Shown: piece after piece, positions 12,211 to 24,864 of the stretch
How positions within the stretch are numbered: the stretch's first letter is position 1
Layout of the letters: each line of letters opens with the position of its first letter
Assembly (NCBI GenBank): GCA_008933995.1
Contig: WARS01000025.1
Coordinates: 4,819,477-4,883,476, forward strand
DNA: 64,000 bases
Direction of reading: 5' to 3'
DNA from: Datnioides undecimradiatus
Lineage: Eukaryota; Chordata; Actinopteri; Lobotiformes; Datnioididae
Translations under genes and position numbers: made by a program
The notes under the pieces: generated by a model
What the model was told of the DNA's origin: nothing
The model's input: only the letters and a program-made list of their open reading frames with translations
The model's database searches: none

Positions 12211-13852
12211 ATCACGCAATGGATGAAAGTACGCTGGCAGAAGTGTTAAAAGCTGGATTTACCGTTTTACCCGACTCTGTAGAGAGCAGGTGGTAACACC
12301 GCCACTGGTGCTAAAATGGTCACAATACATTTATTTCAATGTATATGTTAGTGCTTTTTTTAAAAAAAAAATGCTATCTACAGCATGAGGAAGGAGAATA
12401 TAAGCAGAACCAACCATGGGACGCATGCGGAAATTTGCAGTTTTACGGTTACTTTTGCTTGCAAGGCGTAGCAAATCATAATGAACCAAGAGCAAAACAG
12501 TCTGGAGTTGTGCTTTTATCCAGAGGTTGTTTACAATGGTATCAACACCTGACCTTCATGATAACAGATAAATCTTTTTTTGGCTCATCCTGCAAACTAG
12601 AGCTGGTCATGAGTCTTTCTGACTTTTGTTTACCATCCCTGATTTGTTAGCAACTGCAAATTGTGAATTTTCCTCAAGTGCACGCAACATTAGAGTCCAT
12701 TTCATGTGTCCTCAGTTAGGTCTGGTTTGGTCTCCACCACATCCCAAGGAGAGTGGTTTTATTAGCTTTAGCTGCTTTTATAATAAGTTTATGTATATTG
12801 CTCTTATGATGCGTTAAACATTGCACATTATCAGAACTGGACATGTTCATCACCATTTCTTTATCTCGTTTTTGTCTTTTCCATTCATCTCCCTGCATCT
12901 ATCTCCTTTCTCTCTGTGAGGCCTGTGATTTGCATTCATATCATGTTTAGAGGCTCTTGTAGCTTCTGTTTGACACCTGTCGTCTTTTTTTTATCCCGTC
13001 AATCTTCCTTATTGGTAGGGAAACCGCGTGAAATCCCCAGTAGGTGTGGTTAAGCTGATGTATTAAACATGTAGTCATTGATTACCGATGACAAGATCAT
13101 ATCTCACTGGACCCCACCTGCGACATATGCAGCAAAATTATATGTCATGTGGTTTAAACAGTCTGCTACTGTGTTAATTCAGGTCTTGTATTGTATAATG
13201 GACACAGAGATTACATGTCTCCAATTGGTGGCCATGATTCCGGTACAAAACAGAGCATCCAAGGTTTAATAAACTGCGGGTAACCATGGAAACAGTGGCT
13301 CTTCTGCTTCATGACACAGCTTTAAACTTTATTGTTTTGGTTGAGTCTCCTGACTCTTATCAGCATAGTTTCCAGACACTGTTTTCAGTGAGAAAGCTCT
13401 GAAAAACACTTTGTGCACCACCTGCCTAACACTAAATAACTGACACTTACAAGCTGGCGAACATGATGGAGCATTTAGCGGCTGAGAGAGTGAATGTTAC
13501 TTACATTTGTCATGTGGCCTGAAACATTACTTCAAATTAATCCTAATTTTGCTTAGTGCCTCCTGTATGTGTTAATATGCTAACACATTAGCAATTTACC
13601 AACAGTTGTTGCCTGCACTCCCACTACATATTTACATTAATTAAGCTTACGTGCATCTCTGAACTAAGCACTAACAGGCACAAATGCATCACAAAGACAC
13701 ATTTTAGTGTTTTGACTATGGTGACAATATTTATTTTCTCTGTATCTCTTGAGTAAATGCAGATGATTTGTCCACCAAGGTCATCTCTGATCCACATCTA
13801 ACAGCCCTAATCAGCCACATCAAATCTGCAGGGAAGGCTGTGTGAGAATACA

Positions 13853-13854
<2 letters not shown>

Positions 13855-13902
<48 letters not shown>
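13855..13902. repeat. (TC)n microsatellite
   Basis: 24 uninterrupted TC units. Confidence 0.97.
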
Positions 13903-13905
<3 letters not shown>

Positions 13906-14734
13906 CCTAAAGTACACATACTAGCAGCACTTTACTCTTGCATGACACTTTAAACACACACAAGGACATCGTGGCGTGGTTCTTGTTACGAGTTACCAAG
14001 TGTGTATTCGACCTGCCTCTGGTCAGATTGTTTTTATGGATTTTTTCAAAGGACATATTTGCACAGTGACTGCTGCCGTTCCATATATTTAATGTGTTTT
14101 GACTTCACTGCATCGCAGCCCGTTGTATCTGTAATGTGAAAAATCATTAACAACTGTTCATAGCTGGAAAAAAAAAACACAGCCGTAATTGTTTTTTCAG
14201 GTTTTTAGGAGATCTGTGGTCCATGACCTTATGGGGCCCTGGGCGTGGTCTATAAAGATGGCAGAGCCAATAAACTATAGATAGAGTCCATTGTTGTTTT
14301 CAAGACAAAGAAACTTTCTTTGACCTCTACAATCTGCCATTGTCTGGCACTTTGTGTGTGCTGGACCCAGCAGACTGTACAAGGACAGGACATCAATATG
14401 AAGTCACACACACGCGCACACACATATATCACACACACTGAATTCTTAGTATTCTCTGGGGGACTCCAATCTGTTTCACAGTGTACTTAAGACGCCAGCC
14501 AGACCTGAGAAAGCATGAAAAGTCCCTTTAACACACTGAAGTCCACTGCCATTAGTCACACTGATAACACAGGAATATGTGTAAAAGTGCACCAGTCACC
14601 GGAGGTTATCTGAAATTGGAAGTGGAGTGTTTTCAGTATTATAGCGGGATCAAGGGGCTTCTTTGAAGAGCTGGAGCAGTTAAATAACAGCAGGGACAAA
14701 AAGCAGAGACAATGGATATTAAATAATATATTGC

Positions 14735-14960
14735 CATTAGAGCTGCAAGTCATTAATATTTTCTTTATCAACTAATAAATTGTCAGAGAACAGTGAAAAA
14801 GAGTTCAAAACCCAAACATATTCAATTTACAATGAGATATAATCCAGAAAATGAGAAAATCCTCACATTTGAGAGGCTAAATCCAGAAAACGTTTGTCAT
14901 TTGGGTGGAAAAATAGATCAACAATTCATTTTCAAATAACTGATCAATTGTTTCTGTTCT
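14735..14960. repeat. Diverged MITE-like repeat, 'agagctgcaa...' family
   Basis: Starts attagagctgcaagtcatt and contains aacccaaacatattcaattt and tcctcacatttgagaggct, ending gatcaattgtttctg. These match, in order, a very common fish non-autonomous repeat whose ends read AGAGCTGCAACGATTA...TCGATTAAT. It is heavily diverged, so old. A fragment of the same family lies near 62,000. Confidence 0.55.
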
Positions 14961-17280
14961 ACTGGCTATGCCATTATATTTTGGGCTGTATTTGTATTTG
15001 TTTCAGGGAAGTTACACTTGAGGAGATATCTGATGGTCTTGTATAGAAATGCATGCGGATCATGATAACTTCAGGACATAATCTATTTTAAAACGTTTTA
15101 TGATGTTTGTGTAACTGTGAAGGCAAACTGAGAAATGAACATAATTAAAAAATCATTATGAGAATATGAATAAATAAAAACTGAGCCAGGACTTGAGTCA
15201 AGATCTTTAATTAGAGCACTCATCTGTTGTTGAGGCTGTCCTCAGGCACAGTTTAAAGCTCAGCTTACCCTGTCCCAAATTCATAACTTTGTGAGACTGA
15301 AACAGTAAAATCTGTCCTGAGACCAGATTGTGAGTTGATTTCACCTTTCCTATCCCTCACTGCTGCTGACCAAATCCCGCAGGCGCTCGTGTGTGCAGTT
15401 ATTACCAAAATGAAATGATTTATTCCATGACATAAAACCAGGCTTTAAACAAACCTCCTACAATAACTCCTGCATCTAAAAAATGTTGCTTTTGCCCAAA
15501 AAACAGTTGAGTTAAGCATCAAAAGTCTTGGTTTGTTCCTTCTCCACCTCAGTTTAATTCTGTGTCAGTCCCGCAGACATTTCAGTATTAGCATATGGCT
15601 GTCTTGACTCCTCTTGAAGGTCAGAATAATGGAGTAGGCACTGCAGGTGGTGAAAATATATATCATCAGACAATGCATCCAATCCAAATCCAATTATTTC
15701 TATATAAAAACATTAAACAAATAGAAGACGCAGAAGATGTGCAGCTGTAGGAAACTAGTCTTTTATCTCACCGGGGTAAAAGTAAAGGTGGTAAGAATAG
15801 CAAGGACAGTCAAGGTCAAACGTGTTATTAAGGCGGTCTTGCCTGCACCGGTGGGACTAAGCTGCTCCATCACAGGCAGGTCTGCTCAGCCACCGCTCAG
15901 GAAATTACGTTTCCTTCTGGTGGGAGTGCATTGATTGTTCCTATATTTAGGAAATTCCTGGGGATCATGGAGGCTGGGGAATGTTGTGCCAAAGTTGGTG
16001 CACAAGAGTAACACCCTCCATTGACAAGACACCTTAGATGTCAACAGAGATAAATCAGGATTCAAACTATGTCAAAGGTGAGTCTTACATACACTTCATG
16101 GGAGGTTGGAGACAATGTGAGTGGACGATGGAAACTAATAAAACAGATGCTTTACACAGGAGCTTTAGTTCATAACACCTCAGGTCTTATTTATGTAGGT
16201 TTGGGTCATATTAGACAATTCCCTGCAATTACTGTTCATTGCCATTCAACATAGGATGAGCTGTGCTTGACATACAGGATGGTGGAAAGTAAGGGTGAGA
16301 TAGATGGGTGCATAATTACACTGATGTGGGGGAGTTAATTAAAGGTCAATGACCTGTGACAAACGTTTGTGTTTGTGTAAATGTGACAATGGTCTTCCCC
16401 TAATTGTAACCATAGTTTATTTGCCATGAACCTGCTTCAGCCCTGATTCTGAACCAGTTATAGTTTCCATAAGTCTGGACATGACAGTTCAATATTGACG
16501 TTCCTGTCTGGTAATGGGGTTGAATTTTGGTTAATTTCAGATGGTTACAGAAACAGAAAAGGAGATTTAAATGATTGAAATAATCAGATGTTAAACAAAA
16601 CATTCAAGTTACTTGTTTGGTGGAAATTCAACCAAATGTTCCTTTAAAAACCAAAACAGTTGACAAATCAACCTCCTAGTTCTACCTTGACCTAACCAGC
16701 TTGCCACGTTTGGATCATAATGCCCAGTGAAGTTGTAATCTGGCTAACACCTTGGCTTGTTTACAACCTCTCAGTTACTCTTCTGCTTATGTCAATCATG
16801 ATGCATCCAACGTGTATTGTTGAAAACAGCATTTTCCATTTCATCTCTACTTGAAACTTGACCAAACCATAGCAATGTTAGAAAGCTGTCTTATTATTGT
16901 TCCTATATAAAATGTTACTGGATGAGATGCTGTCTTCCTTCACAACCCCCCCCCTTAAACTGCTGTTTTTCTAATATTTTGTCATTTAATGTTGAAATGT
17001 TACTTTGGTTGGTCCAGTGTTATCATGAGCAATGATCGATGATGGAGAAACCTTCAGAAAAGTTTGACATAATATGAAGACAAGCAATTTTTCTCTGGAC
17101 TGGTGCAGGACTTGTTCGCCAAAAAGGCAACGTCAGCACACCAGTCATATTAGGTCTAAATATAGTGCTTGAAAACCGCTGAATTCAAATTTTTACCAGC
17201 ATACAGCTTGAGTATGTGGCTGCATATGTAAAGGCACATGTAACATTCAGCGTGTGTGTTTGTATAAGCAATTGTAGCCT

Positions 17281-17630
17281 GATGCCCAACTCCGGTTCCC
17301 AGTGTCCGCGGGACTGCCTGATCTCCGCTAATGAACAATTTGCTCGGTGAGGTGTGACCACAGGCATTGTGATGGGAGCCACACAGTGGACTACTGATGC
17401 AGTGAGCGAGAGAGATAGAGACAACTAGAGAGAGAGAGGGAGCGAAAGAGGGAGAGGGAGAGAGAGAGAGAGAGTGGGAGGGAGGGAGACTGGAACTCAA
17501 TTCCACACAGACGAACCTACACGGGCTCAGAAAGACGGTCTCTCCTGCAGCGCACACACACGCATACACACACATATACACACGCAGACCGCTGGCTGTG
17601 GATTCTCCATCTTATTCCATACATCTGTAG
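17281..17630 (+). promoter_or_regulatory. Candidate prrt4 promoter and noncoding first exon
   Basis: The first coding exon of prrt4 begins after a splice acceptor at 23725, so a noncoding exon must lie upstream. Here a GA-rich tract (17,404-17,489) and several CpGs precede a strong donor, tctgtag|gtaagc, at 17,630/17,631. This is the best-looking donor noted upstream, but nothing proves the link; other first exons are possible. Confidence 0.3.
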
Positions 17631-17672
17631 GTAAGCAGCTGACATGTTTTCATCTGCCTGTACACAGAGCTG

Positions 17673-17675
<3 letters not shown>

Positions 17676-17711
<36 letters not shown>
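17676..17711. repeat. (CT)n microsatellite
   Basis: 18 CT units just downstream of the candidate prrt4 first-exon donor. Confidence 0.95.
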
Positions 17712-17715
<4 letters not shown>

Positions 17716-18134
17716 GTGTATGTTAATCAGCTGCTTTGCATCTAGGAACAGGGACGTGTGGGTCTGACTCCAGTGTACATGCTGTTACATGCTGAGGCGC
17801 ACAAACATACTGTATTTCCTCTGACATGTAACAGGGCTTGTGATTTAGGATTAAGGAGATTAGAGGAAATCATTTAGTGGTAAATCTGTAGGAAAACAAG
17901 AAATGTGTATGTTGGTAGGTGTATTTATGAGTGTGTGTGTCTGACAGTGTGTCATCTGGTTAAATTTGATATAAAGATGTTAACATCTGTAGTTTGCATG
18001 AACATCCGGCTTGGATAATGCGTTCACATCCATGTTTATTGATTCTATTTTAACATAAGAATGTGCAGAGTATATGGATTCATGTGTGTGTTTTGGTGTG
18101 AGCAAGACAGCAAATGGTCTTGTAAGCATGGATC

Positions 18135-18161
18135 GTGTGTGTGTGTGTGTGTGTGTGTGTG
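18135..18161. repeat. (GT)n microsatellite
   Basis: 13 GT units. Confidence 0.95.
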
Positions 18162-19010
18162 ACTTCACATTTGCATGTGAGTGCAGCGCGCTCGCACAAG
18201 CGGAACAGCGGAGTCCAAAAGGTGCTCAAATCCCTGGGATTAGCGAGACGTCTTTGGCTTCAGCTGTCACCATGGCAAAGGCAGCCGGTGGAACGCCTAT
18301 GTTTGAGAGCCCTTTATAGTCGGCAGGTTCACTGCATTTTCATCAGCTCTAGGGCTAACACAAGCATTAGCCTGGCACAATTAATGTCATTCTTAAGCAT
18401 GGGGAATATATTTCATGAGTGGTCAAAGTGGGGTTTGACAGAAGTGGAGAGTGAGAGGTGTGGCGGACATTTGGAAAACCAAACTGATCTGAGAAGAAGA
18501 GAAATGACATTTGAGCGAATCAACAAGTTTTCCCAGAAACACAAAAGTCCAGAAGAAGTTGTTAATAATTCATGTGCTGACAGTAATTCTGGATGTGGGA
18601 ACCGGATTTGTAAGATGGCCAGAGGGAACTCCACAGATTAGAATAGCAAGGCATTAATCTTGTTTGTAAATAGCATGAGTCAGGATGTTGTTTGGTTGTA
18701 AAGCCTACAGGATATACGTAACCTGTCGGAGTCCTGCCTGTGATGCTGCTCAGTCTGGACCCATGACCAGAGGTCTGGCTATTCTCGGACACAAGAGCAG
18801 CTCTGATTATGGTCAATAATGACCAGGGACTATTGACTGTAGCCAACTGCACCATTTCTATCCGTGGGTCTGTACCTAACATCTGACAAATTACTCATTA
18901 GAGGCCGGAGAATGACGTCAAATGAGGAATTATAACTGAAACGGGGACTGATGAAGTGCAGTAGTAAATAAACAGGTGAGGATTTTCTATTTAATTGGCA
19001 TGCACTTAAG

Positions 19011-19446
19011 TTGGAAAGTTTGACATTTTTGGATATCTTTTGGCTTCAAGTTAAACAATAATTTGAAAATTAATGTCATATCCTTCAGATAAACATAAAA
19101 CTACTGCCTGCAGCTGATTAGCATAGTTTAGCTTTAGGCTTTAAGCAGCAAGGCAGTCAAAAGCTGACAAAATCCACCTGACAGCACCTCTAGAGCTTAA
19201 TAATTAACACATTATGTCATGTTTGTTTAATTTGTACAGACAAGTGTGTTTTTACAGAGAGTTATGCAGCCATGCACAGACTCCAGGACAGAGCCAGGTT
19301 GGCTGTTTCCACCTGTTTTCAGTCTTTATGCTAAGCTAAGCTAACTGTGGCTGTGTATTTACTGAACAGACATGAGAGGTGTGGATGTTCTCATTTGTCT
19401 CTTGTTAATCGGTGTGAATGAGTCTATTTCCTGAACTGTTTAAAAT
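19011..19446. repeat. Diverged non-autonomous DNA transposon, 'atgctaagctaagctaac' family
   Basis: Contains acctgttttcagtctt, ttatgctaagctaagctaa, tattta, gaacagacatgagag and ttctcatttgtctc in the order of a very abundant percomorph repeat. The left end gaaagtttgacatttttgg and right end tatttcctgaactgttt correspond to its inverted ends (consensus GTTCGACATTTTGGGAAATA), both decayed. It is an old non-autonomous copy with no coding capacity. Confidence 0.6.
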
Positions 19447-21660
19447 GAGTTTGAACTGAAATTGATGACAACACCTGTGCGTGCCAACAAACTAAGCAGT
19501 GGGCAATGTAACTGCAAACAATATGCAAGCATATTATTATACTACTAGAATATCAATAGCCTGACTGATTTATTTTAAATGAAAATATTGATATAGCATG
19601 TAATACCTAATCAATCTTTATTGATATATGTATATATATACACACACATGCGCATGATGATAAAATAAACCAACTGTAAAATGGATCCTGAAACATGGAG
19701 GAAAATAAATGAGGTCTGGATTTGTGACATCAGGACATTTTTATTTTTCTTGGTTGTTCTGTACATCCCTCTTTTCCAAACTGTCACATGAGTTTAACTT
19801 AGGGACAATTTCATCGATTGAAAGATGGATACACAGACCCTTGTTTGTCACGTTAAGCTCTCCAACACCTGATAAAGCCCTTCAGATGTTCTTCTTTATG
19901 CATAATAAACCCCTGTTGGCTTAAAGCAGCTAGTGAGAATGAATCTGTGCAGTATTGACATCCCCACCGCAGCGTCAATGTCAGGGGAGGACAGCAGGAA
20001 AAAGCCATAAGTTGACTTCTTAGATGGGAGATGGAGCCTGTGATGTTAAAGAGCTGCAATCGAAAATACATGAGCCAACAGCTCGTGGGAGGATGCACAT
20101 GTAAATACAAAGCTAAATGTGAGTGCGCATTCGTATAACCATGGGAATAACACTGGAGTGAAAACTAGTGCTTGTAAATATGCACACCCACACAGCGATT
20201 CAGAAAAAAAAACAAAAAAACAACTACTGTCACCCACAACAGTAGCCATTTGCAGGAAGTGAAATTACTCCATTATGCTGGACTGTGTCATTGATCCTCG
20301 GGCCTTGCCGTGCTTATAGCTGGTTTGTTAAATAGTAATGACATTGGCCAGAGTCAATTCGTCTCCATTTGTGGCTCCCCTCAGTGCAGAGCGTCTCCAT
20401 TTCAATCACTCAGGAGCGACACACAACTCTAATTCAGTCACTTCTCCCTTTCAAGCTTTCTTATTTATTTCCCACTCCTTTTACTTTCATTCTCATGGAC
20501 TCTTCATCTTTCTCTCTCTCTCTGTCATTAGCGTTACCACAGTGGCCTTATTATGATGGTAGTTATCACAGTGGGGCTTGTAAAGCCACACCGCTGCTGT
20601 CAGATTAATTTAGGATGGAGAAATTTCCAAAGAGAAATATGGTGCGGCAGGTTGAAGGCTGATTGAGAGCAAGATGGCTGAGGGTCCTGAGAGAAGAGAG
20701 ACACACACACACAAACTGAAAGACAGGAGTCTGTTTACAGAGTTAATAAAGGCTCTGGCAACAAACTAAACTGAGCATTAGGGAGACTGCTGCAGAGTTT
20801 ACTTTCCTTGACTAAGAATGCCACAACTGAATGTCAATATGGTGTCTTTGTCTCCCTCTCTCTGTCTCTTCTGTCTCCTTTGTCTTCTGCTCTCTGCCCT
20901 TCTTCTGTGCCTCTCCTTCTCCATCTCTGCTCTGCTGAGCACGCTACAGTGGCAGGCCCCATCTTTGTCAGGAGCAGCGAGACAAAACGCCAGCAAAATA
21001 ATAGAAGGGACTTGTAAATTCCCCACAGACACTTTTTATAGTTCCTTTCCACTTGCTCTGCTGCCTGTCAAACCAGACAATGCCGTCACTAACAGGCATG
21101 CGTTTGATGTGGCGACGAGGAGTAACAAGCGAGTTAAAGGCCCAATCTGGAGTTATAGGAAAGCACAAGTTGTGGTTTTTGATTCATTAGCGGCTTGTAC
21201 ATTAGGTAATCAATTTCCTGGCTCCATTGTTGTTGTTTTTAATAATGTGATTGGTTAATACAGTCAATGACAGCTAAACACCAATTGTATGCTACTTTGT
21301 AAACAAAAATGTTTACATGCTAAAACTGCTATTTTTATCCCAGCATTTGATCACATGAGTATGTGCAGGTGATAGTGGTTGCTCATGGCAACCGAAATGC
21401 TTTGCAACTCCTCTGAGCTTTATGGAGGATTTTAGTGTCTTTCAGCTTATTGTTTTGTTTGTTGGTCCACATTTTTAATGTTTTGACTCACTCTCACCAC
21501 TCTCATTGTCACGTTTGCAGGCAGACAAAGTTAGCAACTCGCTGTTGAGCCCAGTGGAGCCATTAACCTGCTGAAGAGTTCACAGTTGTTTAAAACAAAC
21601 CAGAGCTATCAGAAGATCTGTAGACTAATTAAATAAGGACTTTCCTCTCCTTTATGGGGA

Positions 21661-21698
21661 TATAATATTGGAATCAACCACGTGATTCCAATATTATA
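21661..21698. repeat. Perfect 16-bp inverted repeat with CACGTG in the loop
   Basis: Arms 21661-21676 (tataatattggaatca) and 21683-21698 (tgattccaatattata) are exact reverse complements around the 6-base loop accacg. CACGTG spans 21679-21684. The structure lies in the presumed first intron of prrt4. Confidence 0.9.
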
Positions 21699-23230
21699 AT
21701 CAAATCAGAGTTAAATTAGTGTTTTCTGACTTTAGTGACTCTCCTTCAGGTTTAACACTTGTGTGGAAAATGTGTGCCATGACGTGACGAGTCAGCCATC
21801 AACAAAATACCATCTGCTATGTTACTTGAGTCAAATGAAACAAGGCAAGAATGGAAAGTCTTTCACTTGACTGAGTGATTGGAAAGAACGGCATCATGTG
21901 AGCTCAGTTCTGCCCCAAACTGCTCCTGTGTTGTTTGTACAAAACAAAAGCAGACAGTGCCAATAAAGTTCCTTCTGATCCTACAAGAGTAAGCGTGCTC
22001 GAGCCCACTACATGAGTTTCCTTTTATCAGATCTCGAAAGTGATACTGACGTGAAATGTAAGAATGTTAGCCAAAATAAATTATGCATATTCCTGACACT
22101 GTCTGAATAATTGATCAGTCTGGCATCAAATCAACAGAAAGTCAATCAAGGATGGAGGATAATTTGTTTCAGGCTTCACAACTAATTAAATATTATATTA
22201 TTTTTCTCTTTAAACCCAGCACTGAATAGTATATTGGTTTATAAATGTCGTAAGAAGCCATCAAAGTGTGCAGACGTGGGTGTGTGTGCCTTCTATAGAA
22301 CAGTACATGTGGGCAAACAACTACACAATTGCACTAACATGCAGAGTCAGAACCAAATTCATCTACAATCATATCTCTGCACGCAAGAGATGTGACCGTG
22401 TGTAGGCTGGTTGGTGCAAGCTTGAGCACACAGGCATCTAAAAACAACCTCACCTCATTGGAAACTGATTTTCATGCTGTTCAGTCGCAATGCTAAAGCT
22501 AGGAAGCGTGTGGGAAGCTCTACGTTTGACCCCCACCCCCCCTCGTAGTCACTCTCATATCTCGACATCTGACTGTGTATCCAGGTTGGTTTCATCCCTC
22601 CAGGCGGGAACAGAGGGGGAGATGGCAGGTCAAGTCTGCCGCTTTCCCGATCAGTGAGAACAAGCCCGAGACTCTGGTGGTGGGGGCTGATTGATCTTGT
22701 GAGTGTACAAAAAGGAAGAGGGAGAACTTGAGAGAGCAGAGGGAAGTGGCATGGACTGGGGGAAAAAAAGTGAGTTGTAAATAATCTTGTCAGGGAGAAG
22801 AACAGCAAAGACAATGATGAAAACGTGTGAAATAACGCTCATAAAGGGAGTGAGAGCATGACGGAGAAGCTGCAAGAAACTTCACTGTGACGGCAGATTT
22901 TTGTGAATATTGATGTTTTTTTGTTTTTTTACTCCCACACAAACAGATCTCTCTCCCTCCGCTTCAAAGAACAAATACATCTGAGATTGAAAAAGACCAA
23001 GGCCAAAACCGGGGTAGGGGGTGGGAGTTTAGTGGGGAGTTAAGTACAGCTAAAGCATACAGGTTGTTGTTCTCGCAGGGGAAATTCCTTCAGTGCTCCA
23101 CTCTTTTCACTGAGGCAACAGGCTAGTGACTTTGAACCACTCGGCGCTCCACAAAAGAAAAAGAGGTCTCTCTATTCTTATGTGGGCAACCCAGACCCTA
23201 ATTCTTCACTCACCTCCCCCAACTCGCCTC

Positions 23231-23255
23231 GCACACACACACACACACACACACA
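23231..23255. repeat. (CA)n microsatellite
   Basis: About 12 CA units, 470 bp upstream of the first prrt4 coding-exon acceptor. Confidence 0.95.
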
Positions 23256-23725
23256 TTATTTCTTGTCCATTCCTCACTGAATAGATCACATATGGATGGA
23301 AGCTCTTTCTCTAATTGGCCGGTCCGTGTAGCCGCCCAACCACCGCGACACAGCATGCATGTGAGCAACAGCACGACATAAATACTGACCACCACATCTA
23401 ACGGGACACCACTAATTTAGGGGTGTCCATAATACTTAAGTTCTTGTTGTGATTTGTGGTGGGTAACCTTCTTATTTTTTTTAGCCTGCTAACTTCAGCA
23501 GTGGCTGGCAATGTGTGGCATAGTTTTTATACTTGATTTACTTTTACGGGCTGAAAAAGCAGGAAAGCAGGTCACACTCAGAGAAACGGAAACTCGGCAG
23601 TCCAAAAATGTTTGTTGGGAAGAAAAATGAACAGATGCGAATTCTATTAAGTTCTTGTCAACTCTAATTTAGCTGTCCGGAGAGTGGATGAAAACTGTGT
23701 CACTCTGTGTGCTCTTGTCTTTTAG

Positions 23726-24864
23726 GCCATTTTGCCGGAAAGCCATCCAGACCCGCCTCAGGGAGCAGGGGGATGGAGAACAACATGTGACCGATCTGTG
23801 CGCCACTGTCGACAGCATGCTTCGCCTCCTCCGGACCTTGGGTTTCTGCTTCTGCTGGTGTTTTTTGCTATTTCACAGGCAGGCTGTGGCTGATGAAGAG
23901 GCCCTCTGGGGACCAACGCCACCAAGAGAAAACCCACCTGAAAGCAAACAAAGTTCTTCCTGGTGGCCAAAGCTCCCCTCCATTCCCTCGCTACCTTTCC
24001 ATATTCCTTTTTATGGGAGCTCGGACAGTAAGGACGAGGCCACTGCGTTGACCACAACCGGCAAAGGGCTGACAGAGCCAATCGATCACTTGCAAGAGCA
24101 CTCGGGTTCAGGGGAAGGAAGCATTTCTGAAGCCTCTGAACCACCCACCACTTCAACTCAGGGGCTCCTAACCAGCGTGACAAAGATAGGGACAGAATCA
24201 CTTCCCACGGGGACATCAGATTCTCCACACAGCAGCGTAGCGCACAGCCACAATGACACTCTTGTTTCAGACTCCTACTCTCCCACAAGCGGTTCTATCA
24301 GAAACACTTTGTTCACCAACAGTCCCACTAGCACAAGCACTCCTGATCAAAATCCAACACATACCCACCCACCACGGGGCACCGCACGAGCAGCTGGGCC
24401 CAGCATGGGTGCCACTCCGCAACACCTCTCAGAGGAACTCGCTGATAAAGAGGAGGCTGAAGATTTTACGGAAAAGATCTCTTCAACTATAGCACCAGAA
24501 ACTACCGTTCCCACTGCTTTGACATGGGCAGCAGCCCAAACCACAACAACAATCCCGGGACTGGTGGAGAACACACTGACCAGCAGACCCCCTGTTACTC
24601 CACCTTCGTCCTCAGAAACTACATTCATCAGAAAACCACAATACTCGACTGTTAGTATTACCCGCCATGCTGGAGAGGCCACAACGATTGCAACCCACCC
24701 TACCCAGAGTGGTGCTGACCTGGGCCTCTCTGAGGCCAGGTCTGGGCCTGTGGAGGAACAGCCGGGGGTAATCACCACTGCCATAGGAATCGATCACAAA
24801 CCAGTGCCAGAATCCATAACAAGCACAACTCGGAGCCAAAGGGTTGACTTCCCAATAGCAGGAG
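23726..24864 (+). other. prrt4: prrt4 exon with signal peptide and mucin-like region
   Basis: Acceptor tcttttag ends at 23725 and donor gcaggag|gtaagc follows 24864. The in-frame ATG at 23688 lies inside the intron, so 23817 is the first usable in-frame Met and is followed at once by a good signal peptide. The encoded region (residues 1-349) is dominated by Thr, Ser and Pro. Confidence 0.8.
23773..23790 (+). promoter_or_regulatory. Upstream ORF (MENNM-stop) in the prrt4 leader
   Basis: After the acceptor at 23725, ATG GAG AAC AAC ATG TGA occurs 44 bp before the main start, in a different frame. The second ATG is followed directly by TGA, a minimal start-stop element. Such uORFs generally lower translation of the main frame. 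That it lies in the leader depends on the acceptor at 23725. Confidence 0.5.

Larger units (their letters stand above)
12211..17280. other. Intergenic DNA upstream of prrt4
   Basis: Outside the TC microsatellite and the repeat at 14,735-14,960 I see no gene. All open frames are short and have no motif or splice support. Confidence 0.5.
17712..23725 (+). other. Presumed prrt4 intron 1 / upstream region
   Basis: No coding exon is recognised between the candidate first exon and the acceptor at 23725. It holds the GT repeat, the transposon copy at 19,011-19,446, the hairpin at 21,661-21,698 and a (CA)n run at 23,231. Open frames here have no supported function. Confidence 0.45.

Noticed and set aside
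22455-22814. 119-codon minus-strand frame in the prrt4 first intron
   Set aside because: Ser/Leu/Pro low-complexity content from pyrimidine-rich DNA, no splice or family support.
23758-24288. 176-codon minus-strand frame opposite the first prrt4 coding exon
   Set aside because: Shadow of a real exon; the plus strand has the signal peptide, phase-matched splice sites and conserved gene structure.
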